64,000 bases of DNA from Bailinhaonella thermotolerans (GCF_003594875.1 NZ_QZEY01000020.1:1-64000); one strand, 5' to 3'; counted from the stretch's first letter, positions 41,169 to 50,577 are shown. A program made the numbers and translations. Notes: generated by a model not told the origin, from the letters alone.

Positions 41169-42331
41169 CGCCGCTGCAGGACAAGGCCGTGGGGTGCCTG
41201 ACGGCCGCCGCGGTCGGGGACGCGCTCGGGGGAGCGACGGAGGGATGGACGCCGGAGCAGATCCAGCGGCGGTACGGCGGGCGCGTCACCGGGATCGTGC
41301 CGCCGTACTTCGAGGACTGGCGCAACGCGCGCCCCATCGCGCCGTACCACAAGGGCGACGGGCACGTCACCGACGACACCCTGATGACCCACGCGCTGGT
41401 CCGGGTGTACGAGCGGGTGGGCGGGCATCTCGACGCCTACGCCGCCGAGCACCTCGTGCGCGAGATGATGGGCGAGAAGCGGTGGATCCCGGAACTGGAG
41501 GCCGAGGCGCTGCCGCTCCAGCGGGTCTTCCTCGCCGAGAAGTGGATCGCGCTGCGCGTCCACTACGGCCACGTGGACCCGCGTGAGGCCGGGGTCGGCA
41601 ACATCGTCAACTGCGGCGCCGCGATGTACATGGCGCCGGTCGGCGTGGTCAACGCCGCCGACCCCGACGGGGCGTACGCCGAGGCGATCGACCTGGCGGG
41701 CGCGCACCAGTCCAGCTACGGCCGGGAGGCCGCCGGCGTGCTGGCCGCCGCCGTGGCCGAGGCGATGCGCCCCGGCGCCACCGCCGACAGCGTGGTCGCC
41801 GCCTGCGTACGGCTGGCGCGCGACGGGACGAGGGCCGCGATCGAGGCCGTGTGCGACAAGGCGCGGGAGTACTCCCACTGGGAGGGCTCGTTCGAAGGGC
41901 TGCGCGCGGCGATGAAGCCGTACGACACCGTGGGCGAGGACTACCGCGACCAGGGCCTGGGGGCGCGCCGCCCGAGCCGGCTGCACAGCATCGAGGAACT
42001 GCCCCTGGCGCTGGCGTTCCTGCTGATCGCGGGCGGCGACGTGCGCGAGACCATCCTCGGCGGCGTCAACTACGGCCGCGACGCCGACTCCATCGCGAGC
42101 ATGGGCGGGGCCATCGCCGGCGCCCTGGGCGGCGCGGACGCGGTGCCCGCGGACTGGCGCGAGGACGTGGCCCGCGCCAGCCGGCTGGACCTGACCGCCC
42201 CGGGCCTGGCCATCGCCGCCGTGGCCGAGCGCGTCCGGGCCGAGGACCTGGCCCGGCACACGGCCAGGGAGAAGGCCTTCGCCGAACTGCTGGCCGAGCC
42301 GCTGTCCGAGCCGCTGTCCGGGGACCGCTGA
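41162..42331 (+). CDS. ADP-ribosylglycohydrolase family protein 3
   Basis: 389 residues with a complete site: AAAVGDALGGATEGW, TDDT at 70-73, and NYGRDADSIASMGGAIAGAL at about 303-322. A long insertion (about 90-160; WIPELEAEALPLQRVFLAEKWIALRVHYGHVDPREAGVGNIVNCGAAM) distinguishes it from copy 1. GGAGGAG before the ATG at 41162. It is a different sub-branch of the family, not a recent duplicate. Confidence 0.92.
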   Translation: MLTPLQDKAVGCLTAAAVGDALGGATEGWTPEQIQRRYGGRVTGIVPPYFEDWRNARPIAPYHKGDGHVTDDTLMTHALVRVYERVGGHLDAYAAEHLVREMMGEKRWIPELEAEALPLQRVFLAEKWIALRVHYGHVDPREAGVGNIVNCGAAMYMAPVGVVNAADPDGAYAEAIDLAGAHQSSYGREAAGVLAAAVAEAMRPGATADSVVAACVRLARDGTRAAIEAVCDKAREYSHWEGSFEGLRAAMKPYDTVGEDYRDQGLGARRPSRLHSIEELPLALAFLLIAGGDVRETILGGVNYGRDADSIASMGGAIAGALGGADAVPADWREDVARASRLDLTAPGLAIAAVAERVRAEDLARHTAREKAFAELLAEPLSEPLSGDR

Positions 42332-43740
42332 TGCGGCTGACCTGGGTGCAGCCCGAGGACCTCGTCGGGCACGAGCTGCGGCAGGCCGGGCAGGACGGGC
42401 GCGACCCGGACGCGGTCGCCGCTATCGCCGCCCGGTGGAGCGCGGCCGGGGGGCACGGCGCCCCGCCGCGCGCGGGGGCCTCGCCCGAGCCCCGCACGCC
42501 CGAGGAGCGGGAGCGCAACGCGCGCCTGCGGCGGCTCGCCGAGGACCTGCTCGACGAGCTGGCCGCCCTGCCCTCGGCGTACGCCGCCGACGAGCCCGAC
42601 GACCTCGACGCGATCCTGGCCCTCGCGCCGGCCGGCGCGGACGGCGGGCTCCCCGGCCCGCGGAACCTGACAGAGGGGGAGGTTCCGCGGGCCGACCGGG
42701 TGCTCGGCGCGTGGCTGGGCCGGGCCGCCGGCTGCGTGCTGGGCAAGCCGGTGGAGAAGATCCCGCGCGAGGGCATCCGCGAGATCGCCGAGGCGACCGG
42801 GAACTGGCCGATCAGGACCTGGTTCACCGCCCGCGGCCTGCCCGCCGACATCGCGGAGCGGTGGCCGTGGAACCGGCGCAGCGCCGTCAACTCGCTCGCC
42901 GAGAACATCGACGGCACCCCCGAGGACGACGACCTGAACTTCCCGCTGCTCGCGCTCGCGCTCCTGGAACGGCACGGCGCCGGCTTCACCACCGGCGACG
43001 TGGCGCAGATGTGGCTCGACGAGCTGCCCGGCGGGCGGGTGTTCACCGCCGAGCGGGTGGCCTACCGCAACCTGCTGCTCGGGCTGACCCCGCCCGACAC
43101 CGCCACCTGGCGCAACCCGTTCCGCGAGTGGATCGGCGCGCAGATCAGGACCGACGTGTACGGCTGGGCCAACCCCGGCGACCCGGTGGCGGCGGCCCGC
43201 CTCGCCCACCGCGACGCCCGCCTCAGCCACACCGCCAACGGGATCTACGGCGCCATGTTCGCCGCCGCGATGTGCGCCTCCGCGCTGGTCGCGGCCTCGG
43301 TGGACGAGGTCGTCGAGGCCGGCCTGTCGGTCGTGCCGCCCCGGTCGCGCCTGGCGGTCGCCGTACGGCGGGCCGTGGAGCACGCGCGGTCGGAGCCGGA
43401 CTTCGAGAAGGTCGTGGACGGGCTCCACGCCCGCCACGGGGACCTGCACTGGGTCCACACGATCAACAACGCCGCGCTGGTGGCCGCCGCGCTCGTGCAC
43501 GCCCGCGGCGACTTCACGGCCTCGATCGCGAACGCCGTCGCCGGGGGCTGGGACACCGACTCCGACGGCGCGACCGTGGGCTCGGTCGCCGGCGCGCTGA
43601 TCGGGGCGCGGGAGATCCCGGCGGCCTGGACGGCGCCGCTGCGCCACCGGCTGGCGAGCAGCCTCACCGGATTCGACGGGATCGGCTTCGAGGAGCTGGC
43701 CGCGCGCACGGCGGCGCTGGCCGCGGGAGGTGCGTCATGA
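42331..43740 (+). CDS. ADP-ribosylglycohydrolase family protein 4 (long form)
   Basis: 469 residues. About 125 N-terminal residues precede the fold and start LTWVQPEDLVGHELRQAGQDGRDPDAVAAIAARW. The enzyme part has LGAWLGRAAGCVLGKPVE, EDDDLNFPLLALALLE in place of TDDT, and GGWDTDSDGATVGSVAGALIG at the C-terminal metal site. The one-base overlap with the third copy (TGATG) shows tight coupling. This long form is a recognised separate subfamily in actinomycetes. Confidence 0.9.
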   Translation: MRLTWVQPEDLVGHELRQAGQDGRDPDAVAAIAARWSAAGGHGAPPRAGASPEPRTPEERERNARLRRLAEDLLDELAALPSAYAADEPDDLDAILALAPAGADGGLPGPRNLTEGEVPRADRVLGAWLGRAAGCVLGKPVEKIPREGIREIAEATGNWPIRTWFTARGLPADIAERWPWNRRSAVNSLAENIDGTPEDDDLNFPLLALALLERHGAGFTTGDVAQMWLDELPGGRVFTAERVAYRNLLLGLTPPDTATWRNPFREWIGAQIRTDVYGWANPGDPVAAARLAHRDARLSHTANGIYGAMFAAAMCASALVAASVDEVVEAGLSVVPPRSRLAVAVRRAVEHARSEPDFEKVVDGLHARHGDLHWVHTINNAALVAAALVHARGDFTASIANAVAGGWDTDSDGATVGSVAGALIGAREIPAAWTAPLRHRLASSLTGFDGIGFEELAARTAALAAGGAS

Positions 43741-44648
43741 CCGCGATCGCGGTGTTCGGCAGCGCGAACATGGACCTGGTCGCCTACGTCCCCGCCGCGC
43801 CCCGGAGCGGCGAGACCGTGACCGGGCGGGAGTTCCGCACGATCCCGGGCGGCAAGGGGGCCAACCAGGCGGTGGCAGCCGCCCGCGCCGGGGCGTCGGT
43901 GGTGTTCCTCGGCGCGGTCGGCGACGACGAGTTCGGGCCGCGCCTGCGCGAGACGCTGGACCACGCCGGGGTGGACGTGCGGCGGCTGCGCACCGTGCCG
44001 GGGGCCTCGGGGGTCGCCCACATCGTCGTGGACGACAACGGCGGCAACCGGATCATCGTGATCCCGGGCGCGAACGGGTCCGTCACCGGCCTGGACGACG
44101 CCGATGTCGCGGCCCTGCGCGGCTGCGACGCCCTGCTGCTCCAGCTCGAACTGCCGATGGAGGCCGTCCTGGCCGGGGCCCGGGCCGGGCGGGCGGCCGG
44201 CGTGCCCGTCGTGCTCACGCCCGCGCCCGCCCGGGAACTGCCCGCCGACCTGCTCGCCGACGTGGACCTGCTCATCCCCAACGAGCACGAGGCCGCCGCG
44301 ATCACCGGGGCCGGCGAGCCCCGGGCCGCGCTGGCGGCGCTGCTGGAGCGGGTGCCCGAGGTGGCCCTCACGATGGGGGAGCGCGGCGTGCTGTACGGCT
44401 CGCGCGGGGCCGAGCCGCTGCACGTGCCCGCCGTACCCGTGCGGGCGGTGGACACGACGGCGGCGGGGGACACGTTCGCGGGCGCGCTCGCGGTGGCCCG
44501 CGCCGAGGGGCGTGCGCCGGCCGAGGCGCTGCGTTTCGCCACGGCCGCCGCCGCGCTGTCGGTCCAGCGGCACGGTGCGAGCACCTCGATGCCGTCCCGC
44601 GCGGAGATCGACGCGGCGCTGTCGCCGCGTCCGGGGGAGAGGAGCTGA
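43737..44648 (+). CDS. rbsK: Ribokinase (PfkB family)
   Basis: 303 residues of the ribokinase/PfkB family: GSANMDLV, GGKGANQA at 38-45, and the anion-hole signature DTTAAGDTFAGAL with the catalytic base D245. It phosphorylates ribose (or a close sugar) at O5 with ATP. It follows the fourth glycohydrolase with an ATGA overlap, so ribose released by the glycohydrolases would enter the pentose-phosphate pathway here. Ribokinase is the best fit, but a deoxyribose or other pentose kinase is not excluded. Confidence 0.88.
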   Translation: MTAIAVFGSANMDLVAYVPAAPRSGETVTGREFRTIPGGKGANQAVAAARAGASVVFLGAVGDDEFGPRLRETLDHAGVDVRRLRTVPGASGVAHIVVDDNGGNRIIVIPGANGSVTGLDDADVAALRGCDALLLQLELPMEAVLAGARAGRAAGVPVVLTPAPARELPADLLADVDLLIPNEHEAAAITGAGEPRAALAALLERVPEVALTMGERGVLYGSRGAEPLHVPAVPVRAVDTTAAGDTFAGALAVARAEGRAPAEALRFATAAAALSVQRHGASTSMPSRAEIDAALSPRPGERS

Positions 44649-44650
44649 TC

Positions 44651-45838
44651 ATGGCCGGACCGCTGGAGGGCGTGCGCGTCCTCGACCTGGCGACGCTGTT
44701 CGCCGGGCCGATGGCGGCGATGTTCCTCGGCGACTTCGGGGCCGAGGTGATCAAGGTCGAGCATCCGTCCCGCCCGGACCCCTCGCGGGGACACGGCGCG
44801 GTCAAGGACGGGGTCGGCCTGTGGTGGAAGGTGCTGGGCCGCAACAAGCGCGCGATCACGCTCAACCTGTCCACGCCGGAGGGCCAGGACCTGCTGGTCG
44901 AGCTGGCCCGCTCCGCGGACGTCATCATCGAGAACTTCCGCCCCGGGACGCTGGAGCGCTGGAACCTCGGCTACGACCGGCTGCGCGAGGCCAACCCCGG
45001 CCTCGTCCTGGCCCGGGTGACCGGGTTCGGCCAGTACGGCCCGTACGCCCGGCGGCCCGGGTTCGGCACGCTCGCCGAGGCGATGAGCGGTTTCGCCGCG
45101 ATGACGGGGGAGCCCGACGGCCCGCCGACGCTGCCGCCGTTCGGGCTGGCCGACGGCATCGCCGCGCTCGCCACGGCGTACGCCGTCATGACCGCGCTGC
45201 GCTCCCGCGACGCCACCGGGACCGGCCAGGTCGTGGACCTGGCGATCATCGAGCCGATCCTGACCGTGCTGGGCGCGCAGCCCACGGCGTACGACCAGCT
45301 CGGGATCGTCCCGCCGCGCACCGGCAACCGGTCGGTGAACAACGCGCCGCGTAACACCTACCGCTGCTCCGACGGGTCCTGGGTGGCGGTCTCCACCTCC
45401 TCCCAGAACATCGCCGAGCGGGTGATGCGCCTGGTCGGACGGCCCGACGTGGTGGACGAGCCGTGGTTCGCCACCGGGGCGGGCCGCGTGGAGCACGGCG
45501 AGGAGCTGGACGCGGCGGTGGCCGCCTGGGTGGCGCGGCACACCCGCGAGGAGGTGCTCGCCGCCTTCGAGGCCGCCGAGGCCGCGGTCGCGCCGATCTA
45601 CGACGTGCGCGACGTCATGGCCGATCCGCAGTTCGCGGCGCTGGACACGCTCACCTCGGTGCCCGACCCCGAGCTAGGCTCGGTCCGCATGCAGAACGTG
45701 CTGTTCCGCCTGTCGGAGACCCCCGGCGGCATCCGCTGGGCCGGCCGTCCCCACGGCGCGGACACCGGCGAGGTGCTGGGCGCGCTCGGCGTGCCGGAGG
45801 CCGAGCTGGCGGCGCTGCGGGAGAAGGGGGTGATCTGA
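44651..45838 (+). CDS. CaiB/BaiF family CoA-transferase
   Basis: 395 residues of the class III CoA-transferase family: LEGVRVLDLATLFAGPMAAMFLGDFGAEVIKVEHP, with the conserved catalytic Asp in FGLADGIAALATAYAVMTAL. It moves CoA from a donor thioester to a carboxylic acid. It begins two bases after the ribokinase stop and runs straight into a CitE-like gene. The operon therefore also activates and splits an organic acid, perhaps the aglycone of the imported riboside. Confidence 0.9.
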   Translation: MAGPLEGVRVLDLATLFAGPMAAMFLGDFGAEVIKVEHPSRPDPSRGHGAVKDGVGLWWKVLGRNKRAITLNLSTPEGQDLLVELARSADVIIENFRPGTLERWNLGYDRLREANPGLVLARVTGFGQYGPYARRPGFGTLAEAMSGFAAMTGEPDGPPTLPPFGLADGIAALATAYAVMTALRSRDATGTGQVVDLAIIEPILTVLGAQPTAYDQLGIVPPRTGNRSVNNAPRNTYRCSDGSWVAVSTSSQNIAERVMRLVGRPDVVDEPWFATGAGRVEHGEELDAAVAAWVARHTREEVLAAFEAAEAAVAPIYDVRDVMADPQFAALDTLTSVPDPELGSVRMQNVLFRLSETPGGIRWAGRPHGADTGEVLGALGVPEAELAALREKGVI

Positions 45839-46777
45839 GTGCCTCCGCTCACCCTGCTGTACGTCCCGGCGGACCGTCCCGACCGGATGCGCAAGGCCCT
45901 GGACTCGGCCGCCGACGTCGTGATCCTCGACCTGGAGGACGCGGTCAGCCCGGCCCACAAGGACCAGGCCCGCGCGGAGGTGTTCACCCTGCTGCACCGG
46001 CTGACCGCGGGCGGCGTACGGCGGGCCGTGCAGGTCCGCGTCAACGACGTGCGCGGGGAGACGGGCCGGACGGACCTGGCGGTGCTGGCCGCCTGCGCCG
46101 AGGCCGCGCGCCGGGCGCGCGAGGAGGCCGCCGCCGGGGGTGGCGCGCCGGGTGAGCCCGTTGAGGGTGAGGCGGCCGGCGGGGAGGCGGGGGACGGTGG
46201 GCGGCCGTGGTTCGAGGTGCGCCTGCCGAAGGTCGAGAGCGCCGCGCAGGTCCAGGAGGTGGCCGACCGGCTGCCCGGGGTGCGCCTGCACCCGCTGCTG
46301 GAGTCGGCGATCGGCATCGAGCGGGCCTACGAGATCGCCTCGGCCTCCCCTGCGGTCGCGAGCATCGCCCTGGGGGAGGCCGACCTGTCGGCCGAGCTGG
46401 GGGTGAGCGACGACGCCGGGCTGCTCTACGCCCGCTCCCGGATCGTCGTGGCCGCCCGCGCCGCCGGCCTGCCCGCCCCCGCCCAGTCCGTGTACCCGAG
46501 GGTGCGCGACCTGGACGGCCTGCGCGACTCCTGCCTGGAAGGCCGCAGGCTGGGCTTCCTCGGCCGTACCGCCATCCACCCCGCCCAGCTCCCGGTGATC
46601 GCCGAGGCATACCGCCCGACCCCGGAGGAGATCGCCCGCGCCCGCGAGATCGTCGAGGCCGCCGCCCGGGCCGAAGAGACCGGCACCGGCGCGCTCGCCC
46701 TCCCCGACGGCCGCTTCGTCGACATCGCCATAGTCCGGGCCGCCGAACGCACCCTCGCCCTGGCACCCCCCACCTGA
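45839..46777 (+). CDS. CoA ester lyase, CitE-like
   Basis: 312 residues of the HpcH/HpaI aldolase superfamily, CitE branch: LLYVPADRPDRMRKALDSAADVVILDLEDAVSPAHKDQAR, KVESAAQVQEVADRLPGVRLHPLLESAIGIERAYEIA, and the metal ligands in ALGEADLSAELG. It cleaves beta-hydroxyacyl-CoA esters such as citramalyl-CoA or malyl-CoA. GTG start directly after the CoA-transferase stop. It closes the operon. A Gly/Glu-rich insertion (about 98-120) is unusual and probably a loop. Confidence 0.88.
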   Translation: MPPLTLLYVPADRPDRMRKALDSAADVVILDLEDAVSPAHKDQARAEVFTLLHRLTAGGVRRAVQVRVNDVRGETGRTDLAVLAACAEAARRAREEAAAGGGAPGEPVEGEAAGGEAGDGGRPWFEVRLPKVESAAQVQEVADRLPGVRLHPLLESAIGIERAYEIASASPAVASIALGEADLSAELGVSDDAGLLYARSRIVVAARAAGLPAPAQSVYPRVRDLDGLRDSCLEGRRLGFLGRTAIHPAQLPVIAEAYRPTPEEIARAREIVEAAARAEETGTGALALPDGRFVDIAIVRAAERTLALAPPT

Positions 46778-46884
46778 CCACCCCGCCTGCCCGTGACTCC
46801 GGGCCCGCGGCGCACCTGCGCGGCGGCCGGATGCCTTGCGGCCGCGCCCCGGCCGGTGCGGGAATCCGCGTGGACCCGCGCGCG

Positions 46885-47370
46885 TCACAGGGGGCGCAGG
46901 TGTTCGATCGTGACGCGGTGCCGTTCGCCGAGGCGCCGGGCGATCAGCGAGCGGTGGCAGGCCTCCGGGTCGCGCTCGACGCAGAGCAGGGCCGTTCTCC
47001 CGCCGGCGGCCAGTGCCGAGACGATCGGGGTGAGGTCGGCGGCGTCGAGGATCTCGCTCGTGTAGCGGCGGACGTACTCGGGGGCCAGCTCCCCGCGCGA
47101 GCGCTTGCCGACCCCCTGACGGGCGTCCTCGGCGTACTGGAGTCGGCGCAGTTCGGTGGTCGGGGCCAGGCCGAGGTGGTGCTCGTAGCCGATCCCGGCC
47201 CGGGCGAGGGCCGCCTGCAGCCGGAGCGAGTTCGCCCAGGCGTACTCCGGCCCGCGCACACCGCGCCGCTGGCGTACGTCGAGGAGCAGGCGCACGTCCG
47301 CCTGCCGCAGCCGGTCCAGGAAGGACTCGCCGTCGAAGCCGTACACGCCGATCGTCACCATTTCGAGCAT
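46885..47370 (-). CDS. DUF488 family protein
   Basis: 161 residues of the DUF488 family: MVTIGVYGFDGESFLDRLRQADVRLLLDVRQRRGVRGPEYAWANSLRLQAALARAGIGYEHHLGLAP and the conserved C-terminal LLCVERDPEACHRSLIARRL. AGGAGGTGATC precedes the ATG at 47370, which decides the start. The Cys-His pair in EACHRS is the hallmark of the family. Biochemical role not established. Confidence 0.9.
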   Translation of the reverse strand: MLEMVTIGVYGFDGESFLDRLRQADVRLLLDVRQRRGVRGPEYAWANSLRLQAALARAGIGYEHHLGLAPTTELRRLQYAEDARQGVGKRSRGELAPEYVRRYTSEILDAADLTPIVSALAAGGRTALLCVERDPEACHRSLIARRLGERHRVTIEHLRPL

Positions 47371-47436
47371 CGGGATCACCTCCTGTCCGCCGCCCGTGCC
47401 GCCTCCGGCGCACCTGCCGGAGGCGGCGGGGTCGCG

Positions 47437-47838
47437 TCACGCGACGGCGGTTCCCTCGAGTTCGACCATCAGGGTGGGGATCGCCAGCCGCGTCACGCCG
47501 AGCATCGTGGTCGCGGGCGCGACCCCGGCGGCGCCCAGCCGCGCGGCCAGCACGCCGTAGTGCTGGAAGAGCAGGTCCACGTCGGTGGTGTAGACGTTGA
47601 GCCGGACGAGGTTCGCCAGGGACATCCCGCCCTCGGCGAGCACGGCCTCCAGGTTGTCCAGGCTCAGCGCCAGTTGCGCCGCCATGTCGCCGTCATGCCG
47701 GGGCTTGCCCTCGCCGCTCATCGCGGTCTGCCCCGAGCAGTACAGGGTCCGGGTCTGCCCGGAGACGACCTCCCCCTGGTTGTACCCCAGCTCGACCGAC
47801 CACGCCCACGGGTTGACAGCGGTTCGATCCATAGCCAT
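47437..47838 (-). CDS. RidA family protein
   Basis: 133 residues of the RidA/YjgF/UK114 trimer family: YNQGEVVSGQTRTLYCSGQTAMSGEGKP and LEAVLAEGGMSLANLVRLNVYTTDVD. It lacks the arginine-centred IxxxR active site of true deaminases in its usual place, so it may be a Rid-like member with another role. GGAGCTGAT precedes the ATG. It is divergent from a WYL regulator with a perfect inverted repeat between them. Confidence 0.88.
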   Translation of the reverse strand: MAMDRTAVNPWAWSVELGYNQGEVVSGQTRTLYCSGQTAMSGEGKPRHDGDMAAQLALSLDNLEAVLAEGGMSLANLVRLNVYTTDVDLLFQHYGVLAARLGAAGVAPATTMLGVTRLAIPTLMVELEGTAVA

Positions 47839-47921
47839 ATCAGCTCCATTCGATTGCGTCGGGATCGCGTACGCCAGGGGCCCCGCCGCCCGGCGTCGCG
47901 CTGAAAAGCCTCCCAGCGAAT

Positions 47922-47940
47922 CACGACATCCTGTGTCGTG
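47922..47940. promoter_or_regulatory. WYL-regulator operator
   Basis: CACGACA-TCCTG-TGTCGTG, perfect 7-bp arms, lies 84 bp upstream of the RidA start and 21 bp upstream of the WYL regulator start. It is probably the regulator's binding site for the divergent pair. Confidence 0.6.
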
Positions 47941-47960
47941 TATTTCTGTAGAGTTTCCGC

Positions 47961-48944
47961 ATGCGCGCCGACCGGCTGGTCTCGCTGGTGCTGCTGCTGC
48001 GGCAGCACGGCCGGATGACCGCGGCCGCGCTCGCCCGCGAGCTGGAGGTGTCCACCCGCACCGTGCTCCGCGACATCGAGGCGCTGTCGGCGGCGGGCGT
48101 CCCGGTCTACGCCGAACGCGGGCGGCACGGCGGGTTCGCGCTGCTGCCCGGTTTCCACACCGAGCTCACCGGGCTGACCCACGAGGAGGCCCTCGCCCTG
48201 CTGATCGCCGGGTCGCGGCGCGGCGCGCAGGCGTTCGGCCTCGGCTCGGCGCTCGCCTCGGCGATGCTCAAGGTCGTCGACGCGCTGCCCGAGAGCTACC
48301 GGGCCATCGCCGCCGGGGCGGCCGAGCGACTGCTGATCGACCCCGAGACCGACCTCCTCTCGCGCCGGCTGGCCGCCGAGGAGGTGCCGGACGCCGTCAT
48401 GGCCGAGGTCCGCCGCGCGGTGCTCGCGGGGCACAAGCTGCGCATCCACTACGCCGCCGTGGGCCAGGCCCCGCGGTGGCGCACGGTGGACCCGATCGGC
48501 CTGGTCACCGTGCGCGACCAGGGCTACCTGCTGGCCTCCAGATCCGGCGAGGACCGCACCTACCGGCTGTCCCGGATCGCGGCCGCCGAGGAGCTCCCCG
48601 AGCCCGCCGAGCGGCCGGACCGGGTCGACCTGGACCGGGCCTGGCGGGAACGCGGCCGGCGGTTCCGCACCGGCGGCGACCAGGTCACCGTGCTGGTACG
48701 GCTGCGCCCGGCGCGGCGGGAGGAACTGGTGGGCACCGCGCTGGCCGTTCTCACCGAGGAGACGGACGCGGACGGCCTGCTCCGGATGGAGGTGACCTTC
48801 CAGGACTCGCGGCACGCCGTGTGGGCGCTGTGGCAGCTCAGCGCGGACGCGGAGGCCCTGGCCCCGGAGTGGTTGCGCGCCTCCCTGCGCGACCGCGCCG
48901 CCGCGATCGCCGCCCGCTACGGCGCGTCCGGCTCACCGGCGTGA
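47961..48944 (+). CDS. YafY/DeoR-type regulator with WYL domain
   Basis: 327 residues: an N-terminal DeoR-like winged helix ([57 protein letters not shown]) and a WYL domain (about 140-225) with [50 protein letters not shown] proteins sense nucleotides or small ligands. It is divergent from the RidA-like gene. Its 3' end overlaps rarA by 28 bp on the other strand. Confidence 0.9.
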   Translation: MRADRLVSLVLLLRQHGRMTAAALARELEVSTRTVLRDIEALSAAGVPVYAERGRHGGFALLPGFHTELTGLTHEEALALLIAGSRRGAQAFGLGSALASAMLKVVDALPESYRAIAAGAAERLLIDPETDLLSRRLAAEEVPDAVMAEVRRAVLAGHKLRIHYAAVGQAPRWRTVDPIGLVTVRDQGYLLASRSGEDRTYRLSRIAAAEELPEPAERPDRVDLDRAWRERGRRFRTGGDQVTVLVRLRPARREELVGTALAVLTEETDADGLLRMEVTFQDSRHAVWALWQLSADAEALAPEWLRASLRDRAAAIAARYGASGSPA

Positions 48945-50437
48945 TCGGGGCGGCCCCGTCCGCCGCGGACGGCGCGGCGGAGCCACGCTAGGCGCTCGCG
49001 CAGGGCACGCTCCCCGCCGTGCTCCGTGGGGCGGTAGTAGTCCCTCCCCACCAGCTCGTCCGGCGGGTACTGCTGCGCCAGGACCCCTTCAGGGCCGGCG
49101 TGGGGGTAGCGGTAGCCGATGCCGTTGCCCAGCTCCCCGGCGCCCGCGTAGCGGCTGTACCGCAGGTGGGCGGGCACCTCGCCGACCGCGCCCGCGCGGA
49201 CGTCGGACATGGCCTCGTCGATGCCGGCGATCACCGCGTTCGACTTCGGCGCCATGGCCAGGTGCACGGTGGCCTGCGCCAGGGCGAGGCGGGCCTCGGG
49301 CATCCCGATCAACTGGACGGTCTGGGCGGCGGCGACGGCCGCCTGCAGCGCGGTGGGGTCGGCCAGCCCGACGTCCTCGCTCGCGTGCACGATCAGCCGC
49401 CGGGCGATGAACCGCGGGTCCTCCCCGGCCACGAGCATGCGGGCCAGGTAGTGCAGCGCGGCGTCGGGGTCCGAGCCGCGGATCGACTTGATGAACGCGC
49501 TGATGACGTCGTGGTGCTGGTCGCCCTGCCGGTCGTAGCGCACGGTGACCTCGGTGACGGCCAGCTCCACGGCCGGCACGTCGATCACCGAGCCGCCCGT
49601 GCCGGCCAGCCCGTCGGCGCACGCCTCCAGCGCGGTCAGCGCGCTGCGGGCGTCGCCCGCGGCGAGGCGCGCCAGGGCTTCCTCGGCCTCGGCCGTCAGC
49701 GAGACCGAGCCGCCGAGGCCGCGCGGGTCCTTCACCGCGCGGCGCAGCAGTTCGCGCACGTCGTCCTCGGTCAGCGACCGGAGCTGCAGCACGAGCAGCC
49801 GCGACAGCAGCGGCGACACCACCGAGAACGACGGGTTCTCCGTGGTGGCCGCCACGAGCACCACGACGCGGTCCTCGACGGCCCCGAGCAGCGCGTCCTG
49901 CTGGGTCTTGGAGAAGCGGTGCACCTCGTCGATGAACAGCACGGTCGGCCGGGCGCGGCGGCGCGCGTCGCCGATCACCTCGCGTAGTTCCCGCACCCCG
50001 CTGGTCAGCGCCGACAGGGCGGCGAAGTGCCGGGTGCCCGCGGTGGCGAGCAGGCGCGCGATCGTGGTCTTACCGGTGCCCGGCGGGCCGTACAGCAGCA
50101 CCGACGCCGCGGCCCCGCCCTCGACCAGCCGCCGCAGCGGCGCGCCGGGACGCAGCAGGTGGTCCTGGCCGACGACCTCGTCGAGCGTGCGCGGCCGCAT
50201 CCGCACCGCCAGCGGCGCCCCGGCCCCCGCCCGCTCCGCCGGCGAGGCACCGGACGCCGCGGCACCCGGCGCCCGGGAACCGGACGCTGCGGAGCCGGAC
50301 GACTTGGAGCCCGATGCCGCGGAGCCGGACGACTTGGAGCCGGACGACTTGGAGCCGGACGCCCGGGAGCCGGACGACGGGGTCGCGGACGGCGGAGCAT
50401 CGGGCAACTCGAACAGCCCCTCGGCCTCGACCGCCAC
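48917..50437 (-). CDS. rarA: Replication-associated recombination protein A (MgsA/RarA ATPase)
   Basis: 506 residues. The AAA+ core has Walker [11 protein letters not shown] (about 115-124), Walker [11 protein letters not shown], sensor 1 TENPSF, and the C-terminal MgsA tetramer domain ([36 protein letters not shown]). It acts at stalled replication forks. Residues about 16-66 form a low-complexity Ser-Gly-Lys linker made from a DNA tandem repeat, which other RarA proteins lack or have in shorter form. This is the only clear housekeeping gene in the window. Confidence 0.95.
   Translation of the reverse strand: MAVEAEGLFELPDAPPSATPSSGSRASGSKSSGSKSSGSAASGSKSSGSAASGSRAPGAAASGASPAERAGAGAPLAVRMRPRTLDEVVGQDHLLRPGAPLRRLVEGGAAASVLLYGPPGTGKTTIARLLATAGTRHFAALSALTSGVRELREVIGDARRRARPTVLFIDEVHRFSKTQQDALLGAVEDRVVVLVAATTENPSFSVVSPLLSRLLVLQLRSLTEDDVRELLRRAVKDPRGLGGSVSLTAEAEEALARLAAGDARSALTALEACADGLAGTGGSVIDVPAVELAVTEVTVRYDRQGDQHHDVISAFIKSIRGSDPDAALHYLARMLVAGEDPRFIARRLIVHASEDVGLADPTALQAAVAAAQTVQLIGMPEARLALAQATVHLAMAPKSNAVIAGIDEAMSDVRAGAVGEVPAHLRYSRYAGAGELGNGIGYRYPHAGPEGVLAQQYPPDELVGRDYYRPTEHGGERALRERLAWLRRAVRGGRGRPDHAGEPDAP
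50278..50393. repeat. 15-bp repeat tract inside rarA
   Basis: Imperfect 15-bp units of the form GGAGCCGGACGACTT repeat about seven times in frame and encode an (S-G-S-K-S)-type linker near the RarA N-terminus. Confidence 0.75.
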
Positions 50438-50536
50438 CGCGCCCCCCTCCAGTCGGCCGACCGTGATTCAAGCACAACCCGGCGATCACCCACGAATCAC
50501 CGCGGAGCGCGCCGCAGGCGATGACGTTTCGACGAG

Positions 50537-50577
50537 GAGGCCCCGGCCGGGGGCGGCAGCCGTACGGCCGGGGCCTC
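50537..50577. terminator. Hairpin upstream of rarA
   Basis: Perfect 12-bp arms GAGGCCCCGGCC / GGCCGGGGCCTC with a 17-base loop in the 332-bp gap between rarA and the NmrA-like gene. It could be a second terminator of the NmrA unit. Apart from this and the next hairpin I see nothing in the gap. Confidence 0.45.

Noticed and set aside
39123-43740. Reading the glycohydrolases as DraG-type antitoxins of an ADP-ribosylating toxin
   Set aside because: No ADP-ribosyltransferase gene is nearby, and the operon carries an importer and ribokinase, which points to catabolism.
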